Positions 30,278 to 40,404 of a stretch of DNA of 64,000 nucleotides are shown in pieces. The stretch spans positions 2,232,001 through 2,296,000 of the forward strand of contig OX337240.1 in assembly GCA_946965045.2 (NCBI GenBank), in the 5' to 3' direction. Position 1 is the stretch's first letter, and each line of letters opens with the position of its first letter. Source of the DNA: Epithemia pelagica. Its lineage: Eukaryota > Bacillariophyta > Bacillariophyceae > Surirellales > Surirellaceae. The translations under genes and the position numbers were made by a program. The notes beneath the pieces are model-generated. The model saw only the letters and a program-made list of their open reading frames with translations, searched no databases and was not told the DNA's origin.

Positions 30278-31339
30278 CTATGTCTCGTCTCCTTGCTCAT
30301 TGTCTCCTCCATGACGTGTATCTTCTGTCGATTGAGGGTGTATTGGTTTTGTATTATTTACCACAACACACGGCCATGTCTTGCGAAACAACCGACCTCG
30401 ACTGCCCAGGGAAAACAGGGCATGAAACACACACACTGCCACCAAAAAGCCAACGACAGTCACCCAGATTGTGTCGGTACAATAAACTGGCACAACATGA
30501 TCGTGGACAATACCAATCACAAGACTCAAAATCAGTGTAAAGATGGGGGCGAGGGGTCGGAATGGGTTGTCCAGGTAGGGGATTTCACACGAAACATACA
30601 AGCTCACGAGAAGGGGTGCACTGAGATAGTGAATGGTAACATCCATGAGGAAATGCAAAAACATGTAAAGGTTGGCTGCAAAGGGATGGCTTTCGGCAAT
30701 ATCCTTGGATATTTTACTGCGCACACAGCGTTCACAAACGTCTTCGTCGACAAAGGAATCCATGGGATTGCGCACGACGTACAAAACGTAGGAGCCAAAT
30801 ACTGCCGTCACCACTGGTAGAGCCAGCGGAAACAGGATTGTGGAAAGAAATGTCAAGTTATTGCCTGGCACAGTCGCCGTCGTCTCCTGATCCTCATCAT
30901 CTTCGCCATTGCTTGGCACATTGGTATCAGCTGCGTCTTCCGTGTCGTGATGGGTCTCTTCCTCGTTTGCCAAGGTTTTGTCTTTGTCGTGTTCCTTGTG
31001 GTGAATTTCTTCCGGATGGGCAGTGCGAGGAGTAGGAGGAAAGTAGGCCCAATGGACAAAGACGGCAGCGGCAAAGAGAGCATTCCATGCGGAATAAAAC
31101 AAAAAGGTGGGAAGAATGGAAGGATCCGTATGCTTGTCATGGCGACAGGGAATGCATTTCCAATTGTCATGGAACAAGACAGTCACACTGGCCAGCCACA
31201 CGGCAAACGCATTGATATAGAGCGGCGTAAAGACAACCTTGAGACTCAGGGATAACCAGCGAGGAAACATGGTCTTGCGTATATGGTGTGTTTTGTCAGG
31301 GGCAAAGATTGTGTCTTCTTTGTGGTGGTCTGTCTTCAT
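30278..31339 (-). CDS. Unknown multi-pass membrane protein, paralogue B
   Basis: 353 aa from the ATG at 31339; similarity to paralogue A starts at a second ATG at 31270, which may be the real start. It shares the FTPLYxNAxAxWL first helix, the CxxC pair (KCIPCR), a His/Glu/Asp-rich loop, the SKDIAESHPFAANLYMFLH block and PVYCTDTIWV. No known family is recognised. The ends differ most: this copy closes with a polar His/Thr/Asp tail. The pogo-like transposon sits in its 3' flank. It is divergent from the S28 peptidase gene, with a palindromic G-box between them. Confidence 0.8.
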   Translation of the reverse strand: MKTDHHKEDTIFAPDKTHHIRKTMFPRWLSLSLKVVFTPLYINAFAVWLASVTVLFHDNWKCIPCRHDKHTDPSILPTFLFYSAWNALFAAAVFVHWAYFPPTPRTAHPEEIHHKEHDKDKTLANEEETHHDTEDAADTNVPSNGEDDEDQETTATVPGNNLTFLSTILFPLALPVVTAVFGSYVLYVVRNPMDSFVDEDVCERCVRSKISKDIAESHPFAANLYMFLHFLMDVTIHYLSAPLLVSLYVSCEIPYLDNPFRPLAPIFTLILSLVIGIVHDHVVPVYCTDTIWVTVVGFLVAVCVFHALFSLGSRGRLFRKTWPCVVVNNTKPIHPQSTEDTRHGGDNEQGDET

Positions 31340-31382
31340 AACTCATGAATCCCACGCAGGGCAATGCTAAAACACAGTCAGT

Positions 31383-31405
31383 AAGCACGTGCATTGCACG
31401 TGCTT
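31383..31405. promoter_or_regulatory. Palindrome with two CACGTG G-boxes in a divergent promoter
   Basis: Two perfect 11-bp arms (AAGCACGTGCA and its complement) are separated by one base. Each arm contains CACGTG, the G-box/E-box bound by bZIP or bHLH factors. It lies 44 bp upstream of paralogue B and 237 bp upstream of the S28 peptidase. Confidence 0.5.
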
Positions 31406-31641
31406 GTCCCAAGCGGGTGTACGTAAGTACCACTTTTCCACTCTGTTATCCGCGACCAAGTCATTCCTATTATTCGCGACTGAATCCAATGGGAAATCTT
31501 CCCCCCTTGGTGTTGGTGTGCTTTTTTGTATCTTTTCCCTGTTTTGATCTGTCTCCCGTTTGATGCCAAGCTCTACGAAGAGAATACACTATTCAAGCCA
31601 CTCACACAATCCAGTTTGCTACAACGGCTTGGTGTTCCACA

Positions 31642-33432
31642 ATGGTAGTTCGTCTCCTTCCGTCGTCCTTGTCTTCCTCGCCAAGATCGGGCGCGGTGGT
31701 TCGTTTCTTGGGATGGTGGTTCCTCCTGCTCCAAGGGACCATCACAATCACACTGCAGGCAACCACCATTGAGGCAGGAGGCATTCCCACCGAACCAGAA
31801 TTTTTTGCCTTGCAATTTGTCAATCACAACAGGGTTCCGTCGTTGTCCTCTGTGGCCCAAACGAAACGCCGTACGACGAGCAGTCGTCTTCTCTCGAATC
31901 GCACGGTCCAGTCGGACAACGAGGCGACAATGGGCGATAGTAGTACTAGTCTGTATTGGAAACAACGCTTTTATCGCAACAGCGATCACTTTCAAGGACC
32001 CGGACATCCAATTTTACTGATATTGGGTGGAGAATCGGCCATTCCTCCCTCCATGGGAATATTTTATCCAGTCGTTGTAAATGTCTATGCCAAGGCATTT
32101 GGTGCCTTGGTCCTGGAACCGGAACATCGATTTTATGGAGCCTCTCAACCCTTGTCCATTCCTTCGCAACGGATCCGTCCCGATCCTCGCGTTGGTCTCT
32201 TGACGGCCGAACAAGCCTTGCAAGATGCTATGCGATTGACTCAACATTTTCAAGAGTCGTATGGATGTTCGTTGGATCGAATGTCACCCTTGTACTGTCC
32301 TGTTGTTACCATTGGAGGATCGTATCCAGGATTTTTGTCGGCCATGGCCCGACTCCGCTTTCCTCATGTAGTCGACATGGCCTATGCGGCATCGGCACCC
32401 ATGAAATTTTATGCCCAACAAGTGGACCAATATGCCTATTATCATCACATCACGACAGTGGCGGAACACACAGTTCCGGGGTGTGCCTCGTCCGTTCAAG
32501 AAACGCTAGGTATCTTTGTTGATCAAACCAAAGAGCTGAATTCCGTGGACGAGCTCGTACAAGTGGCTCAGGAACTGGGCATTTGCCCCGAGTCGATACC
32601 CACCTACTTGTTGCACGATGCCACCACCTTTCTGGAGGAACTCCTCATGGTGGTTGGATACACGTTTGCCAATCACAACATGGCACATTATCCACCCTCC
32701 AACCAAACGTCCTTGGCCAAGGCCTGTTATACCTTCTTGTCCACCACAATGACACCAATGGAACGTCTTGGCACCTTTTTGGTCCAATCCCTCCATGGTG
32801 CTCGAGATAAAGATCGACCATGTGTGCACTTGACACAAGAATTACCGGCCGGTGCCAATGCGACCTTGTCGGGCGGAGATTGGAGTGGGGTCGGATCGGG
32901 TGGTTCGGGAGAATCCTGGGATTTTCAAACCTGTACCTTACTGGTAGAAGCCATTGGCTTTGCGGGAGGTTCCAGTGACATGTTTCCACCTCGACCATGG
33001 TCCATGGAATGGATGGACCGTCATTGTCAAGCACGATTTGGAGTGTCTCCTCAACCCTACAAGTTGGTACAGGAATGGGGTTATGATGATTTGGTCCACA
33101 AGACCAATGCCAGTCATATACTCTTTACCAATGGCTTGATTGACGGATGGTCGGTTTCCGGCATTCAATACAACTTGTCCGATACCTTGGTGGCCCTGAA
33201 TTTTCCCAATGGGGCCCATCACAGTGATTTGTGGAAAGATGATGTTGAAGCAAATACGCCCGATATCGTGGATGGATTTCGACGCATTCAACAATTGCTG
33301 GGAGAATGGTTGGAAGACTTGCCCAGTTATCGACTGTACAACAAGAGTGCCGTGGTTGCCCTGCCAACCCACAACGAACCGACGAGCAGTGAGAAAGAGG
33401 GAGGACTTCGAGGAGGATCTTCCGTGCAATAG
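31642..33432 (+). CDS. S28 family serine peptidase (prolyl carboxypeptidase-like)
   Basis: 596 aa. An N-terminal hydrophobic stretch (about 20-42) looks like a signal peptide or anchor, so the enzyme is secretory or vacuolar. The S28 pattern is complete: QRFYRNSDHF, LLILGGES, EPEHRFYG, then GGSYPG with Ser227 as nucleophile, NGLIDGWS with Asp501 and GAHHSDL with His526/527. The family releases residues C-terminal to, or dipeptides after, proline. In the context of P4H genes in this window a link to proline-rich proteins is tempting but unsupported. Length is near the family norm of about 500 plus the leader. Confidence 0.92.
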   Translation: MVVRLLPSSLSSSPRSGAVVRFLGWWFLLLQGTITITLQATTIEAGGIPTEPEFFALQFVNHNRVPSLSSVAQTKRRTTSSRLLSNRTVQSDNEATMGDSSTSLYWKQRFYRNSDHFQGPGHPILLILGGESAIPPSMGIFYPVVVNVYAKAFGALVLEPEHRFYGASQPLSIPSQRIRPDPRVGLLTAEQALQDAMRLTQHFQESYGCSLDRMSPLYCPVVTIGGSYPGFLSAMARLRFPHVVDMAYAASAPMKFYAQQVDQYAYYHHITTVAEHTVPGCASSVQETLGIFVDQTKELNSVDELVQVAQELGICPESIPTYLLHDATTFLEELLMVVGYTFANHNMAHYPPSNQTSLAKACYTFLSTTMTPMERLGTFLVQSLHGARDKDRPCVHLTQELPAGANATLSGGDWSGVGSGGSGESWDFQTCTLLVEAIGFAGGSSDMFPPRPWSMEWMDRHCQARFGVSPQPYKLVQEWGYDDLVHKTNASHILFTNGLIDGWSVSGIQYNLSDTLVALNFPNGAHHSDLWKDDVEANTPDIVDGFRRIQQLLGEWLEDLPSYRLYNKSAVVALPTHNEPTSSEKEGGLRGGSSVQ

Positions 33433-33814
33433 GCAAGGAAGATCTTTTCCTACGAGACTTCTCGAGACTGAACTCAAATCCCTGAGGAAAACTCGTCTCG
33501 AAATAGGCATGTCTGCTTAGAGTTACACACAAAGAGCCTACTTTTTTATCATATGTGAGTTGAAACCGCTCAATCCTGACGAATGGCACTCTAGACATGA
33601 TGCATGCTTTTCAAATAGATTTCTATATGCGCCTACTTCCACTGACTGTTGATCAACTTTGCTCTTACGCAAAAAAAAAGAAATGAATTACCTTAAGAAT
33701 ACTAGAAAACAACTTACAAAAGGAGACCCTGACTACTAGCAACCAACAACAACCTGCTGTGTGCCACTCTAGAAACCAACAACTTTCGAAATCATCATGG
33801 TGTTCTTGTATTTT
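33433..33814. other. Convergent intergenic stretch, no gene seen
   Basis: Between the S28 and HSF 3' ends; includes an A-run near 33671. Confidence 0.6.
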
Positions 33815-35397
33815 TTATATTTCTTCTCCATCATCCACCCCCACCCCGGCAAGTTTGGTTGGATCTTCCAATCCCTGTGGAAGTGTTCCCCCCTGTCCCA
33901 ACGTTGGCATGGGCATACCATCGTCATGAGTGCCCACTACTCCCACTGGATTCTCCAGATCGGGTAATTTGTTCATTTTCTTGTTCCCATTGGGACCCTT
34001 TTTGGGTTTGATCGCTTGTTGTTGTTGCTGTTGTTGCTGCTGCTGCATTTGTTGTTGTTGTTGCATTTGCATCATGGTTTGTTGTTGATACATCATCATT
34101 TGCTGCATTTGTTGTTGCCATATGGCTTGTTGTTGTTGCGGCGAGAGATTGGCGGCGAGCATGGCTGGATTCATAAAGGTTGCGGGATGAAACATGGGAG
34201 GGGGCATTCCGGCTGGTGACATCATGCCCACTCCGGCGGCCGCAGCGGCAGCGGTTCCCGGCATGCTGGGCAATAAGGACTGTTGCATGGGGTTGGCTTG
34301 ATACTTGTTGCCGGAATTGCTCGTCATTTGCAAACACAACTCGGGCTTATCCCTTCGAAATAATTTGTGAAAGTAGGCACCCGTTTCCGGTCCTCGAGGA
34401 ACGCGCGTAAAGCCCCATCGATTCAATTTCCTGGTAAAGGAAGTGAACTTGGATGCCTTGAAGAAACGGGGAAGAACCTCTGCGTTGTCGTTGTTGAACA
34501 TCAAAAAGAGAAACACAACAGGTGTGAGCGTTCAATCAGAAATGGAAACGCCACAGCGCCAAAGTACAACGGAGGCAGGTCATCGCCAAAGAATGCTCAT
34601 GGTGCAAACAGCGACAGGAAGATTGATTACATACCTGCAGCAAAGGTTTTCTTCTTGTGAATCTGAAAGCCTGTTCCATGTGGAAGCCATGAGATTATAT
34701 CGGAATGAGTTTCATCGGTCAAAATGTCCATTAGCTGGACGTGGAAACGAGAAACAAAGGAGAATGTGACAACAAGCAAACAGCATCATGGTGTTAGACC
34801 AGGCTCTCTCTCCTCTCTGTAACATTATGTCTCTCTGTCTTTGTGTGTTGTCTCTATTCTATTATACTTCAATAAGAACAGATGACATGGTGGATCCTAG
34901 ATACAAGAAGACGGAAGTGCGGTCACGGCTGCGACACATCGTAGACCGTCAGCAGAGCGTCGCTGAGACCGTCGCACCATGAAGCGACCCAACGACGTCC
35001 ACAAGACATTCACACAACAATTCGAGAGTGCACTCACTTTTTGCGGAAAACTCTTGGGTGCTTGTTCTTCCGTATCATTGTTGTTATCGGTAAGATCGGA
35101 ACAGGCATCGGCATCGTTCGATCGAGCCGTAATGGTTCCGTCCGGTTTGCTCGTGTTGTTGGCGACCGCCGCTGCCATGTTCGTCGTGGTAGGTGCGGCG
35201 ACTACCGCGTGATTTAGGTTCTCATCAGGGTCCACCACCTTGATGCCATCTTCGGTACTGCCTCCCAATACACCCACTCCCCCGCCGACACCAAGGGCGT
35301 CGGTTGATTCCGTCGTTGTGGGAAACACCGAGTGAGGTTCCGCTGCCGATTCGTCCTTGCCGACGGCAGCCACAAGTGCCGTTTCGTCCTCCATCAT
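33815..35397 (-). CDS. HSF-type transcription factor with polyglutamine, three exons
   Basis: Exon 1 35397-35038, exon 2 34734-34635, exon 3 34479-33815; 374 aa. Introns are GTGAGT...CCAG (302 bp) and GTATGT...CGCAG (155 bp), and the phases close exactly. The acidic, Ala/Thr-rich first exon ends in PKSFPQK. The HSF domain then reads LMDILTDETHSDIISWLPHG, FQIHKKKTFA, EVLPRFFKASKFTSFTRKLNRWGF, VPRGPETGAYFHKLF, the diatom form. The C-terminal half is rich in Met and Gln with a run of about ten Gln. The start is one of several ATGs in the frame; the one at 35397 is chosen because upstream codons lack conserved character. Confidence 0.87.
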
Positions 35398-35970
35398 GGC
35401 GGTTGTTGTTGGCTGGATGACCAATCGCTGTGGTGTGCGTTCGCTCGTGGTGTCGCGCGCCGGCCGTGCAACGCATCGAAACGGAGGAACCAGACACATA
35501 AATGCAGGCGATGACTTTTGAATTTTATATGATGAAATCCATCGCAAAGGCTTGTCTGGCTTCTTGTGGTGACACGGGTATTCAAAAAATTTTAAAATCT
35601 CTAGGATTACAGTGGACTTGGCTACCTATCCCATTGGCCCCATCATATCGATAGCTCGACAAATAGGAGTAGCTAAAAGCACACGTCTTCGTTCTTCCCG
35701 ATCTCGAAGACTGAGGAACTACTCTAGGTACTCCAAACTTACTCAGAATCACAATGACAATCATTCGATGAGATCCTTGGAGCCCGAATTGATTGATTGA
35801 CTGAGCGTTGACACTTTCGTCCGTCTGAATCAACGATCATCGGAGATTTGGAATTTGGGCAGTCCACCACGTTGGCAAAAAAGGCACCCACCAACCAACC
35901 ATCGAGTCCAAGACGACGACCCAACGACCAAAGCATCCCAAGTTCGGTCCATGTATGTATACGGTTCTCA
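35398..35970. other. Intergenic, no gene seen
   Basis: 5' region of the HSF gene and 3' region of the plastid protein gene. The HSF frame runs on upstream to about 35547. Confidence 0.5.
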
Positions 35971-36990
35971 TCATGAGGCTTGTGTTTGTCGTTGGGCCTG
36001 GAGGGCATGGGAGTACACCACGACCGGATTGGTGGGTTCCTGAAAATACAAGGCATCTTGTGGATCCAGATAGGCGGCCACCAACAAATTCCCTTGCATT
36101 GTACTTGAGTCGTCCAGGGACTGTTGCCAGGTCCAATACAAGCCATAATTGGTCGTGACTTGACGCGGCACTCCAACGGTCGATCCCGTTCCAAAGGTGA
36201 CTTGTTTGATATGCTCACTCGCCACAAAGACCCGAGTCGTCGTCAACGTCGCTGGCCCCGTTGGTTGTTGGACGGTATATTCTTCCGAGTCTCGTGCATT
36301 GCAAAACAATTCGATGCGTTCGGCATTGACGGTCCGATAGGGGACAAATGCAATCGACACTCGATTGGGATTGGTTCCACCATTGTACACGACGGATTGG
36401 ACAGCGGTATAGCCCAAATAGGCATTCAACACCTGTGACAGATTCCATGGACGATCTTCCCATCCCGTGTGTGCATCGATGCGCATCGAATAGGCGGGGA
36501 CCGATTCCTTGCCCACGTCGGCCGTGGCGGCAATGGAACATTTTTGAAAGCCGGGAACCACCACATCTTGCATTAACTGTGATTTTGGAATGGTGGCGCT
36601 GGGAAAAAGATAACCGGAAAAGTGACTGGAAATTTGCCATTCGCCCCGCATCCACGGCGGATACACTTGCACGGCCGGTGGAACATTGAACAAGGGATTG
36701 CGCAATTGTTGAGGATCACGAGAGAGCAACTTGGAGGCCAAACCATTGCGGGAATACGACGACGACGTGGTGGTGGTGGACGGAGCGGCCCAGGCTGCTG
36801 CGGGATCGAGAGGGGACGAGAGGGAGCTTCCCACTCCTGCAACGACAGCGTGACGCAAAAAGCTTCGTCGACCCTCCGCACCCTTCCACAGCTCCAATGC
36901 CACAACTTGTGGTCGGTCTTGCTGTACCATGGTGAGCACAAGTAGCAGTTGCGCCACGAATAATAGGACCCGTTCCATTCTCCTCCTCAT
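35971..36990 (-). CDS. Probable plastid lumen-type protein (DUF6816-like)
   Basis: 339 aa from the ATG at 36990; the frame continues upstream for 24 codons with no leader character. A signal peptide core (LLFVAQLLLVLTMV) is followed by a twin-arginine segment, Arg41-Arg42-SFLRHAVVAG, and an alanine-rich AAAWAAP, as in thylakoid-lumen precursors using the Tat route. The mature protein begins near FNVPPAVQVYPPWMRGEWQISSHFSGYLFPSA. That pattern recalls DUF6816, a cyanobacterial and plastid family of unknown function; the assignment is tentative. The gene is divergent from the ChaC-RCC1 gene with about 160 bp between start codons. Confidence 0.72.
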   Translation of the reverse strand: MRRRMERVLLFVAQLLLVLTMVQQDRPQVVALELWKGAEGRRSFLRHAVVAGVGSSLSSPLDPAAAWAAPSTTTTSSSYSRNGLASKLLSRDPQQLRNPLFNVPPAVQVYPPWMRGEWQISSHFSGYLFPSATIPKSQLMQDVVVPGFQKCSIAATADVGKESVPAYSMRIDAHTGWEDRPWNLSQVLNAYLGYTAVQSVVYNGGTNPNRVSIAFVPYRTVNAERIELFCNARDSEEYTVQQPTGPATLTTTRVFVASEHIKQVTFGTGSTVGVPRQVTTNYGLYWTWQQSLDDSSTMQGNLLVAAYLDPQDALYFQEPTNPVVVYSHALQAQRQTQAS

Positions 36991-37151
36991 GGTAGAGTGC
37001 CGTCGCGACCGGATCCTCGTCCTTGTCATTGCGACTTGAATGGGTGTGACTGTGTGTGACACCTCCTAAAAAATTCCAAAGTGCCAATGATGTCAGTACA
37101 TCCGGGTTTTGAAGTCTCGGAATTTTGTGTGCCCATTCTGCTGTTTGGACC

Positions 37152-39849
37152 ATGAGCGGTTCGAACGTTCGGGCTCTTTGGATCACGTACTTGTTCCTGC
37201 TTGGCCATTATCATCATTACTACCTCAATCCTTGTTCGTCTTGTTCCTCCACAAGCGTTGTTGGTGGTGTTGTTGCTTGGAACCAACCACGAGGAACCAA
37301 AGGGACAAGACTTTTGGACGCAGCAGCAGCAAGTGTTGGTAGACGAGGGTTTACTCCGTTCCACCACCACCAACGATCACCCGTTGTGTCACGATTCTTC
37401 ATGGCCACAAGAACCAAGGACGTTCCAGCGGACGACGAACTGGCCATGGACACCACAATGTCCACCTCTCCACCACAGACTGCCATGGACTCCACGACCA
37501 CAACAACGACAATGGCGCAATGGGATGCCGTGGCCCAAGTCTATGTGGGTGGTCAAGTGGCCCGGACTGCCACGGCCGAGGCACAATTGCAAGACTTGAT
37601 GGACGAATGTCATGGAGGATTGGCCATTTTTGGCTATGGATCGCTGTGTTGGAACCCCGGTTCTGGCAGTTTGGCCCATGAGTCGGTACAGGCCGTGTCC
37701 CCGGCCGAAGCTCTGGGCTATCGTCGATGTTGGGCGCAAAAAAGTGCCGATCATCGGGGAGTTCCGCACTTTCCTGGCATTGTCTGTACCCTCCTGCAAG
37801 ATGACGAAGTCGCCGCCTTGAGAGGACCCTTGGATGATTCCTCGAGTGCCGCGTCACAAACCACCACAACAACCACCAATAGTCACGGGAGGAGTCGCAC
37901 CGAAGGTGTCTTGTACCTCGTACCACCGCCCCTGGTGGAGGCTTGTTTGGCCGAATTGGATTTTCGCGAAAAGGGGGGCTATGCGCGAGACATTATTCGT
38001 GTGACCGTGGCGCACCACGACGACAAAAAAGAAGGCCTCCAACAACAGCAACAGCAACGCCATGCCTTGTTGTATCGGGGCACACCGGACAATCCGGCCC
38101 TGTGGCTGCGGGCCTTGAACGATTTGCCCTATGCGGCCGCCGTCATGGCCGTGTCCGTCGGTCCCAGTGTACGTACACAACACACAAGAGACTATGTGTC
38201 GTGTCTGGTGTGTGTGTGTGTGTGTCTGTGTTTGGAACACCAACCCAATGTCTTGCTTGTTCTCTTGTGTGTGTTTTCGTTGTGTTGTGTGTGTCTCCTC
38301 TCTCCTGTTCTATATACAGGGTCGCAACGACGACTATTTGAACCCGCTCAAGGAGTTCTTGATGCAACAATCCATCGAATTGGAGCGATTGAAGCAATGG
38401 GATGATACCCTGGTACTCGCCGACATGGTGCACGCGTACCAAACCAAACAGATTCCCCTCTACTTTATGTATGGAGCCGGGTCCAATCAACACAATCAAT
38501 TGCTCTTGAATAATCCAAAACAAGAACAAGATGGCAGGATTCCCGGCAGTCGGGGAGGGGATGTGGCACAACTCTCGGAAGTCCTCCTCTGTGGAACTCC
38601 TCCTCCTCGTCCCCCATTGCAAGGTGGTTCCACGAAGGATTCCGCCACCACCACCCGGACGGATTGGCCCCAACAAGTGTTTGCCGGTGGAGGTCACAGT
38701 GCTTTGCTGACCGTGACGGGAAACTTGTACCTGTTTGGATGGAACGATCGAGGACAATGCGGACCCCACGCGCCAGAAACTACCGGCCACGACGACAATG
38801 AGTGGATGACGCTTTACACGCCCTTGCCCCAACTCCGAGTGGAAACGTGTGCCTTGGGGTTTGATCATACCCTTATGATTGAAAAGGGCACTGGAACATT
38901 GTGGGGCATGGGAGACAATCGTCGAGGACAAGTCACTGGATCTCTGCATCATCCTGACCATGTGGAGACGCCAATGGTGGTTTTGGAGGAACCCGTGGTC
39001 CATGTGGCATGTGGACTCCATCATTCCGCCGTGATTACCTCTCGAGGCGAAGTGATTGTGTTTGGATGTGGACGGTATGGACAAGCCTTGTCGTCGTCGT
39101 CGTCTGACATGAATGGTTCATTCAACGCCAATCATCATTGTGTGTGGAACAAACGTTGGAAACCACCCGACTGCTCCTTGCAAAAGGTGGCCTGTGGACG
39201 ACGTCATACTGTCGTACTGGACGAACAGGGCCGTGTCTACAGTTGGGGAGACAACAAGTATGGTCAATTGGGTCGTCGGACGACGACGACGACTGTGGGC
39301 GATTCCCATCCACCACCACCGTCGACCAATGACAACACGACTCCCCAACTCATTCAGGGTCCCTGGGAAACGGACGGCCTTACGGTTTGTGACATTTACT
39401 GTGGGTGGTCGCATACCGTGATTCTGGCCCGTTCCACTACTGCTACTGGAACCAACAAGACTGCCGTCTACGGATGGGGTCGCAACGACAAGGGACAACT
39501 CGGACAAGGCAAACCATCCACGGATGCTCCTGCCACGAGCTGTCACGAACCAGTCCGCATGTTTGAAAACGTGGCCGTCACACAAGTGGTTTGTGGATCG
39601 GAATGTACCATGGTGGTGGATGCCATGGAGGACATTTGGGGATGTGGATGGAATGAACATGGCAATTTGGCGCACTCACCCCAAGACTGTCATTTCTTGT
39701 GGGAACCCGTACGTGTCGTTGCCGACGGAGCTCGACGCGTCGCCAATCCTCCCTCCAATCCCGACACGGCGAGGGTCGGATTGGCCGCCGGAGGAGCTCA
39801 CTTTTTGACCCTCCGAGTCGTACCGCCCACGGAACCATCCCATGAATGA
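37152..39849 (+). CDS. ChaC-type gamma-glutamylcyclotransferase fused to an RCC1 beta-propeller
   Basis: Exon 1 is 37152-38168 and exon 2 38320-39849; the 151-bp intron (GTACGT...ATACAG) is GT-rich. 848 aa. The N-terminus is hydrophobic and may be a targeting leader; another ATG at 37401 would omit it. The ChaC domain shows FGYGSLCWNPG at 160-170 and the catalytic Glu273 in LDFREKGGY; the intron falls inside this domain. ChaC enzymes cleave glutathione to 5-oxoproline and Cys-Gly. From about residue 500 seven RCC1 repeats follow, with cores such as GGGHSALLT, GWNDRGQCG, CGRRHTVVL, WGDNKYGQLG and GWGRNDKGQLG. The propeller could bind a GTPase, membranes or chromatin. The two domains are in one open frame and no stop separates them. 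Confidence 0.9.
38169..38319 (+). other. GT-rich intron of the ChaC-RCC1 gene
   Basis: Contains runs of TGTG dinucleotides near 38206-38225 and 38265-38295. Skipping it is required: the intron frame would insert a poor Cys/Val-rich stretch and end the protein before the RCC1 repeats. Confidence 0.85.
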
Positions 39850-40404
39850 GGAGCGGTGCCCCTGTAAGTAGACTTGAAGCTCATGGTGGTCTCGGAAGTG
39901 TCCTTTATCGTTGTATCTCCGCAGTAGTAGGAGCAATGGTGGATACAATCCTTTGCCCGATTGATCAAACCCATAGAGTTGGACATGGGCGAAATGGAAT
40001 CTCGCGTTGAACGAGCAAAATGGAATGATTCCACAACACCACGTTTAATTGGCAAAGCCATTGTCTGGTAGGCTTGGGCAAATCATCCATCTTGGGCTTG
40101 TACCAGAATATTCGTGGTTTAAATTTGGACCGAACTTTAGACGCGAGACTAGGTAGCAAGAAGAAAAAAGGCAGCAAGCTCTTGTGTACATAGATTTCTA
40201 CTTTGACACCCTTGGACTACTCTTCTACATCATGTCTCTCCCAAATTGACAACAGTACATGAACTTTGGTACTAACACGGCAATGAAACGTCCCCCGTAT
40301 AGTTTCCCACACCCCTCTCAAAAGTGGCACCCGGTTTTAAACGTCCACAGTTTCCCACACCCATAAAAGTGACACTCGCTTTTTAAACGTCCACAGCAAC
40401 GACG
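39850..40404. other. Convergent intergenic stretch with a two-copy tandem repeat
   Basis: No gene seen. Holds the repeat at 40301-40394 next to the 3' end of the DUF1349 gene. Confidence 0.55.
40301..40394. repeat. Two tandem copies of a ~47-bp unit
   Basis: Units at 40301-40348 and 40349-40394 both start AGTTTCCCACACCC and end TTTTAAACGTCCAC; the middle differs slightly. Likely in the 3' UTR of the minus-strand gene. Confidence 0.75.

Noticed and set aside
33990-34260. Plus-strand Leu-rich frame
   Set aside because: It is the complement of the CAG/CAA-type polyglutamine region of the HSF gene.
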